Shown: piece by piece, positions 8,263 to 17,423 of the stretch
Position numbering within the stretch: position 1 is the stretch's first letter
How the letters are laid out: every line of letters begins with the position of its first letter
From: Nocardioides luteus
Lineage (GTDB): Bacteria; Actinomycetota; Actinomycetes; Propionibacteriales; Nocardioidaceae
Reading direction: 5' to 3'
Length of the DNA: 64,000 nt
Assembly: GCF_014648595.1 (NCBI RefSeq)
Contig: NZ_BMRK01000004.1
Span: 81,717 to 145,716, forward strand
Notes under the pieces: model-generated
Seen by the model: only the letters and a program-made list of their open reading frames with translations
Databases searched by the model: none
Told to the model about the DNA's origin: nothing
Position numbers and translations under genes: made by a program

Positions 8263-8512
8263 GAGATCGACATTAAAGAGGGTAAAGAGGCATTGGCAAA
8301 GAATTGCACGATATTGCCAGTGACATCTTCATGCCACAGTGCAACGAAATGGGCATGCCAAACGTGCGCGCCTCGAGCGACGCCCTCAACCATGCCCACG
8401 AAGACATGTTTGGGTAAAGCAATCAACTGGCGTCGTAGATCGACTGTTGATTGCAACGAAACGGCAACAACGCGGTGAAACCGCAGGTCAGAAGCGTACT
8501 GACGGTCACAGA
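8263..8512 (-). promoter_or_regulatory. Low-GC regulatory region upstream of the orphan winged-helix gene
   Basis: This 250-base stretch is clearly less GC-rich than anything around it and holds no convincing gene. Near its left end, on the minus strand, are a candidate -35 TTGCCA (8294-8299) and -10 TTAATG (8271-8276) separated by 17 bases. This would give a start site a few bases before the ATG. Further upstream is a perfect 9-bp inverted repeat, GCAATCAAC with GTTGATTGC (8419-8454). A TGCAACGAAA word is repeated near 8340 and 8453. Its length suggests multi-site control of the orphan regulator. Confidence 0.5.
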
Positions 8513-9463
8513 TCAGACGCGACGGACGGCGACGGGCTCAACGATCCCGAAGCCACGGACCGGCCGAGCGGCCAGCCGCCGGGTCTCGAACTCGTCCTCG
8601 GGCATCGACCCGGCGGTCGCCTCGTCGACGATGATCCGGTTGCGCCTGGCGACTGCGGTCAACCGTGCGGCCATGTTCACCGGCGGCCCGAAGACGTCGC
8701 CGAGACGCGAGACGACGTTGCCGGAGGCGAGGCCGACGCGTACGTCCGGCATCCGCGGATCGCGGCCGATCACGTTGATGATCCCCTCGGCGGTGCCGTA
8801 GGCCTGCAGAGGGTCGTCATTGACGAAGAGCACCGAGTCTCCCAGCGACTTGATGATCCGGCCGCCCCAGGTCGCCACCACGTCGGCGCAGCGTGACTCG
8901 AAGAGCTCGACGAGGTCGCCGATCTTCTCCTCGGTCAGTGTGTTCGACAGCGCCGTGAACGAGACGATGTCGGCGAAGCCGACCGTCTGCCAGACCGTGC
9001 CGAGCTGCTCCTCGGGCCCCGCGACCGACGCCTCGGCCCGCGCCAGTGCCGCACGCATGTGACGGCGCCAGGCGAAGATCATCATCTCCTCGAAGGCGCT
9101 CTCGAACTGCTCCGAGACCGCGACCGTCGCCTTGAGCAGCTCGGAGGGCGCCCGGTCGTCCTCGTTCTGGGTCTCGACGTGGTGCAGCAGCGCGGAGACC
9201 TCGTAGTCGGAGAGCCGCGCCATCGACTGCCCGATGCCGCGGGTCAGGTTGACGACCAGGTCGAAGCTGACCAGTCCGTTGCCTGCGATCTCGTTGGCCT
9301 TGGCCAGGGCGTGCACGTCCGCCTCGTCGAAGAACGCCTCGTCGTCGCCGATCTCCGGGAAGCCGAGAGCGCGCCACAGACGTTTCGCCTGGTCCGAGCT
9401 CACACCGGCCTTCTCGGCGACCTCGGCCGAGGTTAGGTTGACGGGCTGCTTCGATTTGGCCAC
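8513..9463 (-). CDS. Class III adenylyl cyclase with N-terminal regulatory domain
   Basis: This protein of about 316 residues ends in a class III cyclase domain. The first metal-binding Asp lies in VGFADIVSFTAL (near 165). KSLGDSVLF (near 208) supplies the adenine-selecting Lys and second metal Asp, and GPPVNMAARL follows. The first 150 residues resemble the adenylate cyclase regulatory domain (Ad_Cy_reg, as in Mycobacterium Rv1264), with an HTH-like LTSAEVAEKAGVSSDQAKRLWRALGF. ATP to cAMP is therefore the expected reaction. There is no membrane segment. The start is the GTG before AKSKQPVNL; a longer frame would overlap birA by 26 bases. A Crp-like site elsewhere in the window (22172) makes local cAMP signalling plausible. 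Confidence 0.85.
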   Translation of the reverse strand: MAKSKQPVNLTSAEVAEKAGVSSDQAKRLWRALGFPEIGDDEAFFDEADVHALAKANEIAGNGLVSFDLVVNLTRGIGQSMARLSDYEVSALLHHVETQNEDDRAPSELLKATVAVSEQFESAFEEMMIFAWRRHMRAALARAEASVAGPEEQLGTVWQTVGFADIVSFTALSNTLTEEKIGDLVELFESRCADVVATWGGRIIKSLGDSVLFVNDDPLQAYGTAEGIINVIGRDPRMPDVRVGLASGNVVSRLGDVFGPPVNMAARLTAVARRNRIIVDEATAGSMPEDEFETRRLAARPVRGFGIVEPVAVRRV

Positions 9464-9500
9464 GAACAGATCATGCCATCCGGCCCGTCGGCGGCGCCGG

Positions 9501-10292
9501 TCACTGCCGAGGACGGAGTCGGGCATGGATCACATCCCCGGCACCGACCACCCGTGGCCCCTCGTCGGTGGCGATGACCAGACGGCCGAAGTCGTCGATC
9601 TCGGTCGCCACGCCCTCCCAGACGTCCCCGCCCGGCAGCTCGGCGCGTACCTGCTCACCGACCGTCACCGACAGCTCCCGGTAGCGCCGGGCGAGCGCGG
9701 CGGGGTCCGACTCCCAGATCTCGTACGCAGCCGAGAGCTCCGCCAGCACCGCGATCAGCATCGCGGTGCGATCCACGGGTGCACCACTCTCCAGCTCCAG
9801 CGAGGTCGCGGTCTCGATCGGCAGCTCCTCGCGGGTGAGCGAGGTGTTGATGCCGAACCCGACCACGGCTGCGGGGCTCGCCCCCGCCGTCTCGATCCGC
9901 TCGATCAGGATCCCGCACACCTTGCGCCCCTCGATGAGCACGTCGTTGGGCCACTTCAGCCCCGCCGCGTACCCCTCCTTCCGCAGCGCGGTCGCCACCG
10001 CGACCCCGGTCATCAGCGGCAGCCACGGCCAGCGCTCGACCGGGACGGATGGTGCAGGCCGCAGCAGCGCAGAGACGGTCAGCGCGGAGCGTGCCGGGGT
10101 GGTCCAGCCTCGGTCCAGACGTCCACGGCCGGCGGTCTGGTGCTCGGTGGTGATCACCAGTCCCGGCGCCTCCCCCGAGCGGGCCCGCTCGGCCAGCACG
10201 GCGTTGGTCGAGGGCGTCTCGTCGAGGATCTCGACCCGCCATCCACCCGGTAGCGCAGAAAGTCGGGCGTGGTCAAGTGACGGGCGTCGCAT
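9501..10292 (-). CDS. birA: Biotin--[acetyl-CoA-carboxylase] ligase (BirA, monofunctional)
   Basis: The enzyme activates biotin with ATP and attaches it to the carrier lysine of biotin enzymes. The 263-residue protein has [16 protein letters not shown], the biotinyl-AMP loop [11 protein letters not shown], the catalytic segment [20 protein letters not shown] and GFGINTS. There is no N-terminal HTH, so this is a ligase without the E. coli repressor function. The start is the ATG before [10 protein letters not shown]; the longer open frame runs antisense through the carboxylase gene and is not real. It is divergent from the acyl-CoA carboxylase beta gene, whose alpha partner would carry the biotin. 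Confidence 0.95.
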   Translation of the reverse strand: MRRPSLDHARLSALPGGWRVEILDETPSTNAVLAERARSGEAPGLVITTEHQTAGRGRLDRGWTTPARSALTVSALLRPAPSVPVERWPWLPLMTGVAVATALRKEGYAAGLKWPNDVLIEGRKVCGILIERIETAGASPAAVVGFGINTSLTREELPIETATSLELESGAPVDRTAMLIAVLAELSAAYEIWESDPAALARRYRELSVTVGEQVRAELPGGDVWEGVATEIDDFGRLVIATDEGPRVVGAGDVIHARLRPRQ

Positions 10293-10353
10293 CGCAGAAG
10301 GTGTCACGGGCATTAGATTGGCCCCCGCACCACACGAAGTCCAAAGGAGCACC

Positions 10354-11961
10354 GTGAGCGCCGAGCCCAACACCGAGCCCGAGATCGACCTGCACACAAC
10401 CGCCGGCAAGCTGGCCGAGCTGGACCGTCGTCTCGACGAGGCAGTCCACGCCGGTTCCGCCAAGGCCGTGGAGAAGCAGCACGCCAAGGGGCGGCAGACC
10501 GCCCGCGAGCGCATCGACATGCTGCTCGACGAGGGGTCCTTCCAGGAGGTCGACGAGCTGGCCCGCCACCGCTCCACCGCGTTCGGGCTGGAGAAGAACC
10601 GTCCCTTCGGTGACGGCGTGGTGACCGGCTACGGCACCATCGACGGCCGCCAGGTCTGTGTCTTCTCCCAGGACTTCACCGTCTTCGGCGGCTCGCTGGG
10701 CGAGGTCTACGGCGAGAAGATCACGAAGATCATGGACCTCGCGATCAAGACGGGCTCCCCGCTGATCGGCATCAACGAGGGCGCCGGCGCGCGCATCCAG
10801 GAGGGCGTCGTCTCCCTGGGCCTCTACGGCGAGATCTTCAAGCGCAACGTCCACGCCAGCGGCGTGATCCCGCAGATCAGCCTGATCATGGGCAACTGCG
10901 CCGGCGGCCACGTCTACAGCCCGGCCGTCACGGACTTCACGATCATGGTCGACAAGACCTCCGGCATGTTCATCACCGGCCCCGACGTCATCAAGACCGT
11001 CACCGGCGAGGACATCACCATGGAGGAGCTCGGCGGCGCGCTCGCCCACAACTCCAAGTCGGGTGTGGCCCACTACATGGGTTCCGACGAGGAGGACGCG
11101 ATCGAGTACGTCAAGGCGCTCCTCTCCTACCTCCCCTCCAACAACATGGAGGAGCCCCCGGCCTACGAGGAGGTCGCGGACCTGGAGATCACCGACCTCG
11201 ACCGCGAGCTCGACACCTTCATCCCCGACGGCGGCAACCAGCCCTACGACATGCACGAGGTCATCTCGCACGTCGTGGACGACGAGGAGTTCCTCGAGGT
11301 CCAGCCGCTGTGGGCGCCCAACATCATCACCGGTTACGCACGCATCGAGGGCCGCCCGGTCGGCATCGTCGCCAACCAGCCGATGCAGTTCGCCGGCTGC
11401 CTCGACATCGACGCCTCCGAGAAGGCCGCCCGCTTCGTACGCACCTGCGACGCCTTCAACGTCCCGGTCATCACCTTCGTCGACGTACCCGGCTTCCTGC
11501 CCGGCACCGACCAGGAGCACAACGGCATCATCCGCCGCGGCGCGAAGCTGATCTACGCCTACGCCGAGGCGACCGTCCCGCTCGTCACGATCATCACCCG
11601 CAAGGCCTACGGCGGCGCCTACGACGTCATGGGCTCCAAGCACCTCGGCGCCGACATCAACCTCGCGTGGCCGACCGCCCAGATCGCGGTCATGGGTGCT
11701 CAGGGCGCGGCCAACATCGTCCACCGCCGCACCCTGGCCGAGGTCGAGGCCGCCGGCGGCGACGTCGAGGCCAAGCGCGCCGAGCTCATCGACGAGTACG
11801 AGACCACCCTCGCCAACCCCTACATCGCCGCCGAGCGTGGCTACGTCGACGCGGTCATCCCGCCGCACGAGACCCGCGCCGAGGTCACCCGCGCGCTCCG
11901 TCTCCTGCGCACCAAGCGCGAGACGCTGCCCGCGAAGAAGCACGGGAACATCCCGCTCTGA
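10354..11961 (+). CDS. Acyl-CoA (propionyl-CoA) carboxylase beta subunit
   Basis: This is the carboxyltransferase subunit that moves CO2 from biotin to acetyl- or propionyl-CoA, making malonyl- or methylmalonyl-CoA. The 535-residue protein has both crotonase-like halves. The N-terminal acyl-CoA site includes [17 protein letters not shown] and [12 protein letters not shown]. The C-terminal biotin site includes [25 protein letters not shown] and [15 protein letters not shown]-like residues. Translation starts at a GTG preceded by AAAGGAG. The epsilon subunit gene follows within 30 bases, as in actinobacterial AccD5/PccB loci. The biotinylated alpha subunit is not in the window. Whether propionyl- or acetyl-CoA is preferred cannot be told from the sequence by eye. 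Confidence 0.93.
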   Translation: MSAEPNTEPEIDLHTTAGKLAELDRRLDEAVHAGSAKAVEKQHAKGRQTARERIDMLLDEGSFQEVDELARHRSTAFGLEKNRPFGDGVVTGYGTIDGRQVCVFSQDFTVFGGSLGEVYGEKITKIMDLAIKTGSPLIGINEGAGARIQEGVVSLGLYGEIFKRNVHASGVIPQISLIMGNCAGGHVYSPAVTDFTIMVDKTSGMFITGPDVIKTVTGEDITMEELGGALAHNSKSGVAHYMGSDEEDAIEYVKALLSYLPSNNMEEPPAYEEVADLEITDLDRELDTFIPDGGNQPYDMHEVISHVVDDEEFLEVQPLWAPNIITGYARIEGRPVGIVANQPMQFAGCLDIDASEKAARFVRTCDAFNVPVITFVDVPGFLPGTDQEHNGIIRRGAKLIYAYAEATVPLVTIITRKAYGGAYDVMGSKHLGADINLAWPTAQIAVMGAQGAANIVHRRTLAEVEAAGGDVEAKRAELIDEYETTLANPYIAAERGYVDAVIPPHETRAEVTRALRLLRTKRETLPAKKHGNIPL

Positions 11962-11991
11962 CCTGATCTCGAGACGAAAGGTGGTCACGGA

Positions 11992-12204
11992 ATGACCGAG
12001 AACGAAGAGCAGAAGCCCCTGCTCAAGGTCATCGACCAGCACGCCACCCCCGAAGACGTCGCCGCCATCGTCGCCGTCTTCTCCGCGATGGGCTCTGCCG
12101 AGCCGCCCAAGAAGAAGCCCCGCTCCCTCTGGGCCACTCCCCAGCTCCGCACCCCGCTCCACCCCGGCCCCGGCGCCTGGCGCGCCAGCGGCCTGCCCCA
12201 CTGA
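11992..12204 (+). CDS. Acyl-CoA carboxylase epsilon subunit
   Basis: This 70-residue protein has the family pattern: LKVIDQHATPEDVAAIVAVFSAMG as an alpha-helical core, then a basic linker (PPKKKPRSLW) and the conserved C-terminal LHPGPGAWRASGLP. Epsilon subunits are an actinobacterial feature that stabilise and stimulate the alpha/beta carboxylase complex. The start follows AAAGGTGG at a suitable distance. It is the last gene of the two-gene unit and is followed by a strong hairpin. Confidence 0.92.
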   Translation: MTENEEQKPLLKVIDQHATPEDVAAIVAVFSAMGSAEPPKKKPRSLWATPQLRTPLHPGPGAWRASGLPH

Positions 12205-12220
12205 CGGGGCACTTCAGTAG

Positions 12221-12260
12221 CCGATGACACCTCGTGAAGCGATTCACGAGGTGTCATCGG
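12221..12260. terminator. Perfect 18-bp-stem hairpin after the carboxylase genes
   Basis: CCGATGACACCTCGTGAA pairs exactly with the 3' arm across a GCGA loop, and TGTTAAAAG follows. Position and symmetry fit transcription termination for the carboxylase unit, although the T-tract is poor. The loop-proximal word GTGAAGCGATTCAC resembles the centre of the palindrome at 27518. Confidence 0.75.
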
Positions 12261-12321
12261 CTGTTAAAAGCACGCGTGGTGGCCTTCGCTCGCGATCCTC
12301 GTCCAATGACATGATCGTGGC

Positions 12322-13668
12322 GTGATCACCTTCTCTCGGCGATATCTCCTGGTCACCCTGCTCTGGCTGGTGACGCGGGGATGGGTGGTGGTCCTCTACG
12401 GCTTCCCGGCCGCGGCAGCGGACACGTTCTCCTGGTGGGGTGCGGAGTGGGGCGTGGTGGGCGACGTGAACTACTACCGCGACAGCCTCGAGGTGCTGGC
12501 TCGGGACGGGACTGGCAGCACGCTGGTCGAGTACCCGGTGCCGGCGCTGCTGCTGCTCTGGGTGCCGTACGCGGCGATCGGGATGCTCGATCTGGGCGGC
12601 GAGGCCTACATCGTCGCGGTGCTGGCGATGGCGGCGTTGACCGATCTGCTCTTCATGCTGCTGATCGTCGCCAACCGCCGCAGCTCACATCCGCGGCTCG
12701 GGGTCTCCGCAGCCGAGTTCGTGTGGCTCGCAGGGGTGCCGGCGCTGGGGGCGACGGCGTACGCGCGGTTCGACCTCTTCCCCGGGATCATGGTGGGCCT
12801 GGCGGTGCTCTACGCGGTGAGACGACCGGCGGTGGCCGCGGCGTTCGCGGCGTTCGCGACGGGCGCGAAGTACTGGCCGATCCTGGTCATCCCGGCGCTC
12901 GCGGCCAGACGCGCCTCCCGCGTACGCGTCCTGGTCACCGTCGCCGTCACCGGCGTCGCTCTGGCAGGGCTGAGCCTGGTCCTCGGCGGGTGGGACCGGC
13001 TCTGGACGCCGCTGAACTACCAGGGCGAGCGGGGTCTGCAGATCGAGTCGGTCTTCGCGACACCGGCGATGTACGAGTGGGGTCACCGCGGCCCGGCGAG
13101 CGGCTATGTCATCGACTACACGGAGTGGAAGGCGTACGACATCAGCGGCCCGATCGTCGAGGCCATGCTCCTCGCGGCGACGGTCGCCTCGGTGGTCGCC
13201 GGAGCGCTGGTCATCGTCTGGTGGGTGCTCGCCTGGCTGCGTCTACCCGGCGGTGAGCGGACCGAGGAGACGATCGTGTGGCTGGTGCTCGCGACCGTCA
13301 CCGCATTCATGGTCACCAACAAGGTGCTCAGCCCGCAGTACATGCTCTGGCTGCTCCCCGCCGCCTCCGCGGGCCTCGTCCTGCTCCACGGCCGGGCCCG
13401 CAGACAGCTCGGGATCTGGTCGGTCGTGCTGCTCGTGGCGACGTTGATGACCCACGAGATCTTCCCGCGGATGTACGGCTACATGCTCACCTTCGACGAC
13501 ATCGGCTCACCGTGGATCACCGAGGTGCTCGTCTGGCGCAACGGCCTGCTGGTGCTGCTCTTCCTCTACGCCGCGTGGCGCACTACTCGGCTGCTGGCCG
13601 CCCTCCCCGAGCGGGGGCGGCCAGCAACCGAGGGTCAGGAGAGGCAGACCTTGGCGACGTCGCCCTGA
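12322..13668 (+). CDS. Polytopic membrane protein, GT87/DUF2029-like glycosyltransferase
   Basis: This 448-residue protein has about ten hydrophobic segments, beginning with LLVTLLWLVTRGWVVVLYG. A first periplasmic loop contains DVNYYRDSLEVLARDG, a layout typical of the polyprenyl-phosphate-sugar-dependent mannosyltransferases of family GT87 (DUF2029). GAKYWPILVIPAL and NKVLSPQYMLWLLP are further family-like segments. The acceptor could be a lipoglycan, but nothing here identifies it. The start is a GTG. The last 34 bases overlap the end of the convergent anti-sigma-like gene, so the two transcripts converge. Confidence 0.75.
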   Translation: MITFSRRYLLVTLLWLVTRGWVVVLYGFPAAAADTFSWWGAEWGVVGDVNYYRDSLEVLARDGTGSTLVEYPVPALLLLWVPYAAIGMLDLGGEAYIVAVLAMAALTDLLFMLLIVANRRSSHPRLGVSAAEFVWLAGVPALGATAYARFDLFPGIMVGLAVLYAVRRPAVAAAFAAFATGAKYWPILVIPALAARRASRVRVLVTVAVTGVALAGLSLVLGGWDRLWTPLNYQGERGLQIESVFATPAMYEWGHRGPASGYVIDYTEWKAYDISGPIVEAMLLAATVASVVAGALVIVWWVLAWLRLPGGERTEETIVWLVLATVTAFMVTNKVLSPQYMLWLLPAASAGLVLLHGRARRQLGIWSVVLLVATLMTHEIFPRMYGYMLTFDDIGSPWITEVLVWRNGLLVLLFLYAAWRTTRLLAALPERGRPATEGQERQTLATSP

Positions 13669-14945
13669 ACCGAGTAGATCGTGATCGGCTCCTCGGCGAA
13701 CACCGGGCGGCAGGCCTGCGCGGTGAGCTCGTGCACGGTGATGCCGTCGTAGAACCCGTGCTCTTCGCAGTTCTCGTAGTTCACGTAGACGTCGCCGGGG
13801 GCAGCGCCCTCGCGGAAGATCCGCAGGATGACGTACGCCGTGATCGGCTGCCCGGCCGCGCAGTTCTGCGGCGTGTTGGGGCCCGAGCGGCTCGGCGCGC
13901 TGCGGATCGCCTCGACCAGGCTGCCCGCCGGCTCGCCGGTGAGCTCGCGCGACCCGGTCAGCGAAGCCGAGGACGGCTCGTACTCGCAGATCGCGATCGA
14001 CTCCGGCGCCTCGCCTTCCAGCGGTGAGGTCGAAGGCTTCGCCTTCGGCCGAACCGGGTCACCCTCGGCCAGCGGCGACTCGGTCGTGCAGCCGTAGGGG
14101 TCCTTCGGCGTCGTGCGCAGCGAGCCCTTGATCTCGGCGTTGATCCGGTCGTCGCCGGGGCCGGTGAGGATGGTGGCGTACGCATCCTCGACCTCGACCC
14201 GGGTCAGCTGCCAGCCCTCGTGCTCCCAGGAGCCGGTCTCGAAGGTGGAGTCCTTGCGGGGCTTCTCGATCTCGACGTAGGGCTGCCAGAGCGCGAACGG
14301 CACCTTGCCGAACTCGGCTGGGAAGTCACGGTCCTCGGTGTTGTCGCAGGAGATCGCGGGCACCGGTCGGTGGCTGACGTTGGCGACGTAGGGGGTGCGC
14401 GGCACCGTGTCCCACTTGTCGCCGGGCTCGGCGATGCACTCCGGGAGCGGTGCGGCCGTGGCGTCGGCCCACTCCTTCGGCACCTGGAAGGCGATGTCGT
14501 AGCGGACCGCCCAGCGCTTGCCCTCCGCGGGCGCGGGCAGGTCGGTGCGGCCACGGTCGGCGTAGGTGCCGTCCGGCGGGGCCTGCTTCTCGGAGAACAT
14601 CTGCGGCCCGTCGCCGGAGCCACCCTTCTCGGCGGACGAGTCGCTCGCGGCCGTGGTGTCACCTCCGCCGCTGGGCTGCAGGTTGGCGATCACGCCACCC
14701 AGGCCGACGACGGCCACCACTGCGGCGGCCGCGGCCAGGATCCAGGTCGCCCGGCGTCGTGCCGGCACCTTCTCCCCCGGCAGCTCCTGCCCAGCCTGCT
14801 CGGTCCGCCCAGCCTCGTCCGACCCGTTGGCCGGTCCGGACACTTCAGAGGCTTCGGGGATCGCGAGCTCCCGCGGCTCGAAGCCGTCGGCTGCACGGGC
14901 CAGCGCGGCCCGGAAGGCCCGCTCCTCGCGCTCGAAGTCACTCAT
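13635..14945 (-). CDS. Membrane-anchored protein coupled to a SigE-family sigma factor (anti-sigma-like)
   Basis: This 436-residue protein has a cytoplasmic N-terminus of about 65 residues (MSDFEREERAFRAALARAADGFEP), one transmembrane helix (WILAAAAAVVAVVGLGGVIANL) and a large outside domain with several cysteines. Its ATG overlaps the sigma-factor stop by eight bases (ATGAGTGA), a strong sign of coupled expression. By position it should hold the sigma factor at the membrane, but no recognised anti-sigma or zinc motif (HxxxCxxC) is visible, so the function is inferred. The extracellular domain is unknown and may be the sensor. Confidence 0.75.
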   Translation of the reverse strand: MSDFEREERAFRAALARAADGFEPRELAIPEASEVSGPANGSDEAGRTEQAGQELPGEKVPARRRATWILAAAAAVVAVVGLGGVIANLQPSGGGDTTAASDSSAEKGGSGDGPQMFSEKQAPPDGTYADRGRTDLPAPAEGKRWAVRYDIAFQVPKEWADATAAPLPECIAEPGDKWDTVPRTPYVANVSHRPVPAISCDNTEDRDFPAEFGKVPFALWQPYVEIEKPRKDSTFETGSWEHEGWQLTRVEVEDAYATILTGPGDDRINAEIKGSLRTTPKDPYGCTTESPLAEGDPVRPKAKPSTSPLEGEAPESIAICEYEPSSASLTGSRELTGEPAGSLVEAIRSAPSRSGPNTPQNCAAGQPITAYVILRIFREGAAPGDVYVNYENCEEHGFYDGITVHELTAQACRPVFAEEPITIYSVQGDVAKVCLS

Positions 14946-15495
14946 TGTCAACCCCCTTGTTCCCTCTCTGATCCATAGAGCCTTGTTCGTCGAGTCGCTG
15001 CCTCAGCTTCGCCAGCGCCCGGTGTACGTGTGAGCGGGCGGTCGCCTCCGCGCAGTCGAGCACCGTCGCGATCTGCGCGAACGACAGGTCCTCGTAGAAC
15101 CGCAGCACCACCGCCGCCCGCTGGTTGGACGGCAACGTCTGCACCAGCGCCCACGCCTCGTCCGCGTCGTGCTCCTCGGGGCCGGGCGCGTGGCTGGTCG
15201 CCATCGGCTCGACATCCTCGACCAGCACCAGCCGGCGCCGCTTGCGCCACCCGCTGATCGACCCGTTGACGATGCTCCTCTTCACGTACGCCTCCGCAGT
15301 CCCGGACGCCGCCAGCGACTCCCACCGCGGCAATGCACGGGTGAGAGCGTCCTGCACCAGGTCCGGAGCGTCGGAGCTGTTGCCGGTCACCAGGTAGGCG
15401 AACCGCTGCAGCGCGGGGCCTCTCGAGGCAACCCAGGCCCCGAAGTCTGGCTCCCTCTCCTCCTCGTAGGCATCCACGGACACCTCCTCTGGCAC
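14938..15495 (-). CDS. RNA polymerase sigma factor, SigE family (ECF)
   Basis: This 185-residue group 4 sigma factor has region 2 (FGAWVASRGPALQRFAYLVTGNSSDAPDLVQDALTRALPRW) and region 4 (LPSNQRAAVVLRFYEDLSFAQIATVLDCAEATARSHVHRALAKLR). That is the SigE-family pattern common in actinobacteria. The chosen GTG stands nine bases after AGGAGG; a GTG two codons earlier is only three bases from it. The stop overlaps the start of the membrane protein gene, its probable partner. The regulon cannot be inferred. Confidence 0.9.
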   Translation of the reverse strand: MPEEVSVDAYEEEREPDFGAWVASRGPALQRFAYLVTGNSSDAPDLVQDALTRALPRWESLAASGTAEAYVKRSIVNGSISGWRKRRRLVLVEDVEPMATSHAPGPEEHDADEAWALVQTLPSNQRAAVVLRFYEDLSFAQIATVLDCAEATARSHVHRALAKLRQRLDEQGSMDQRGNKGVDNE

Positions 15496-15587
15496 GTTCA
15501 CACACCTCCTACGCGAAGTCTGCCGGGTTCGTTGCGTCTGAGCGCGAATTGAATTGCCCCACCCCGTACCGGACCTATGGTGGGCCG

Positions 15588-17288
15588 ATGACGACTTCGC
15601 CAGACTCAGGACCCAGCCGGGAGGTCGACGCCCGCACCGACCGCTACGTCGAGGAGCTGTGCGCTCTCGACCCGCTGATCGCGACGTACGTCGGGGTCAG
15701 CGGTCACGACGCCGAGCTCCCCGACCTCTCCCCCGACGGGATGCAGGCGGTCGAGGACCTGAACCGGGAGGCGTACGCCGACGTCGCCGCGATCACCCCG
15801 GTCGACGAGCGGGAGCAGGTGGCCAAGGACGCGTTCCTGGAGCGGATCGGGCTCGACATCGAGTTCGCCGACGCGCGGCTGGACCGGAAGCTCGTCTCGG
15901 TCATCGCCAGCGGCGTCCACGGCCTGCGCGAGGCGTTCGACCTGATGCCGACCGGCACCGAGGAGGACTGGGAGGCCATCGGGTCCCGGCTCTCCGGCCT
16001 GCCCGACGCCGTCGCCGGTTATACCGCCACCCTGCGCGAGGAGGCGGCGGCCGGGCGGGTCTCGGCGGCGGCACAGTACGCCCAGGTCGTCGAGCAGATC
16101 CGGGGCTGGACCGGACAGAAGGGCTCCGGCGACTTCTTCACCGGCCTGGTCGCGCAGGCCGAGGCCGCTCCCGCCTCCCTCCGCACCGCGCTCGAAGCCT
16201 CCGCCGCGAAGGCGAGCGAGGCGTTCGCGTCCTTCGGTCACTTCAAGGCCGAGGAGCTGGTCCCCGTCGGGCTGCCGAAGGAGGCAGTCGGGCGCGACCA
16301 CTACCGGCTCGCCTCCCGCCGCTATCTGGGTGCCGAGATCGACCTCGAGGAGACGTACGCCTGGGGGTGGGAGGAGCTCGAGCGACTCTCCGACGACATG
16401 AAGGCCACCGCCGAGCGGATCCTGCCGGGGTCGAGCGTCACCGAGGCGGCGCGGCACCTCGACCAGGACCCCGCACGCCAGCTGACCTCGACCGATGCGC
16501 TCGTGGAGTGGATGCAGACCACCGCAAACCGGGCCGTCGCCGAGCTCGGCGACGTGCACTTCGACATCCCCGAGCCGGTCCGACGGATCGAGTGCATGAT
16601 CGCGCCCACCACCGACGGCGGGATCTACTACACCGGGCCGTCGGAGGACTTCACCCGCCCAGGCCGGATGTGGTGGTCGGTGCCGGAGTCGGTCACCTCG
16701 TTCAGCACCTGGCGCGAGCTGACCACGGTCTACCACGAGGGTGTACCGGGCCATCACCTCCAGGTCGCCCAGACCGCCGACCGCTCCGAGCTGCTCAACC
16801 GCTGGCAGCGGCTGATGTGCTGGGTGTCCGGTCACGGCGAGGGCTGGGCGCTCTACGCCGAGCGGCTGATGGACGACCTCGGCTACCTCGACGACCCCGG
16901 CGACCGCCTCGGCATGCTCGACGGCCAGTCCTTCCGCGCCGCGCGGGTCATCATCGACATCGGCATGCACCTCGAGCTGACCATCCCCGAGGACAACCCG
17001 TTCGGCTTCCACCCGGGTGAGGTCTGGACGCCCGCGCTCGGCCGCGAGTTCATCGGCCAGCACTGCCTGATGGAGGACGCCTTCCTCGACTTCGAGGTCG
17101 CCCGCTACCTCGGCTGGCCGGGCCAGGCCCCGTCCTACAAGGTCGGCGAGCGGATCTGGCTCCAGGCGCGCGAGGATGCGCGGGCGCGGGCTGGTGATGC
17201 GTTCGACCTCAAGGCTTTCCACCGGGCTGCGCTCGACCTCGGGTCGCTCGGGCTCGATCCGCTTCGGGATGCGCTTGGACGGCTCTAG
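15588..17288 (+). CDS. DUF885 family protein (putative metallo-hydrolase/peptidase)
   Basis: This 566-residue soluble protein has the DUF885 hallmark VYHEGVPGHHLQ near residue 383, an HExxxxH-type zinc site, followed by SGHGEGWALYAERLMDDLG with the second-shell Glu. The C-terminal segment RMGQ-free VGERIWLQAREDARAR and AFHRAALDLGSLGLDPLRDAL matches the family end. The family looks like M3/M32-type peptidases, but the substrate is unproven. No signal peptide is present. The start is the ATG before TTSPDSGPS, since the earlier in-frame residues are not conserved in type. Paired hairpins follow the gene. Confidence 0.85.
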   Translation: MTTSPDSGPSREVDARTDRYVEELCALDPLIATYVGVSGHDAELPDLSPDGMQAVEDLNREAYADVAAITPVDEREQVAKDAFLERIGLDIEFADARLDRKLVSVIASGVHGLREAFDLMPTGTEEDWEAIGSRLSGLPDAVAGYTATLREEAAAGRVSAAAQYAQVVEQIRGWTGQKGSGDFFTGLVAQAEAAPASLRTALEASAAKASEAFASFGHFKAEELVPVGLPKEAVGRDHYRLASRRYLGAEIDLEETYAWGWEELERLSDDMKATAERILPGSSVTEAARHLDQDPARQLTSTDALVEWMQTTANRAVAELGDVHFDIPEPVRRIECMIAPTTDGGIYYTGPSEDFTRPGRMWWSVPESVTSFSTWRELTTVYHEGVPGHHLQVAQTADRSELLNRWQRLMCWVSGHGEGWALYAERLMDDLGYLDDPGDRLGMLDGQSFRAARVIIDIGMHLELTIPEDNPFGFHPGEVWTPALGREFIGQHCLMEDAFLDFEVARYLGWPGQAPSYKVGERIWLQAREDARARAGDAFDLKAFHRAALDLGSLGLDPLRDALGRL

Positions 17289-17292
17289 CCGG

Positions 17293-17372
17293 GTCCAGGG
17301 ATACCCGGTCGACCGGGTATCCCTGGACATGACGGGCACTGAAACACCCCACAAGTCCACAAAGTGCCCGTC
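17293..17372. terminator. Two adjacent hairpins between convergent DUF885 and ABC genes
   Basis: The first is a perfect palindrome with 17-bp arms (GTCCAGGGATACCCGGT, two-base centre) starting five bases after the DUF885 stop. The second has 10-bp arms GACGGGCACT and AGTGCCCGTC around a 22-base loop. Between convergent genes, they most likely act as a bidirectional terminator. Confidence 0.7.
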
Positions 17373-17423
17373 CAGCCCCCGCGAATGTCTCGCCATTCGG
17401 ACACGTCTCCAGCGGCATCCGGG

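Noticed and set aside
8259-8456. A 65-codon open frame on the minus strand upstream of the orphan winged-helix gene.
   Set aside because: It covers the low-GC control region, has no ribosome binding site or recognisable domain, and overlaps the likely promoter.
9526-10577. Long upstream extensions of the cyclase and birA frames.
   Set aside because: The birA extension runs antisense through the carboxylase gene, and the cyclase extension overlaps birA. Family alignments start at the positions chosen.
13668-14945. Calling the sigma-coupled membrane protein a zinc-containing anti-sigma factor.
   Set aside because: The HxxxCxxC motif is absent. Only the genetic coupling supports an anti-sigma role, so it was described as anti-sigma-like.
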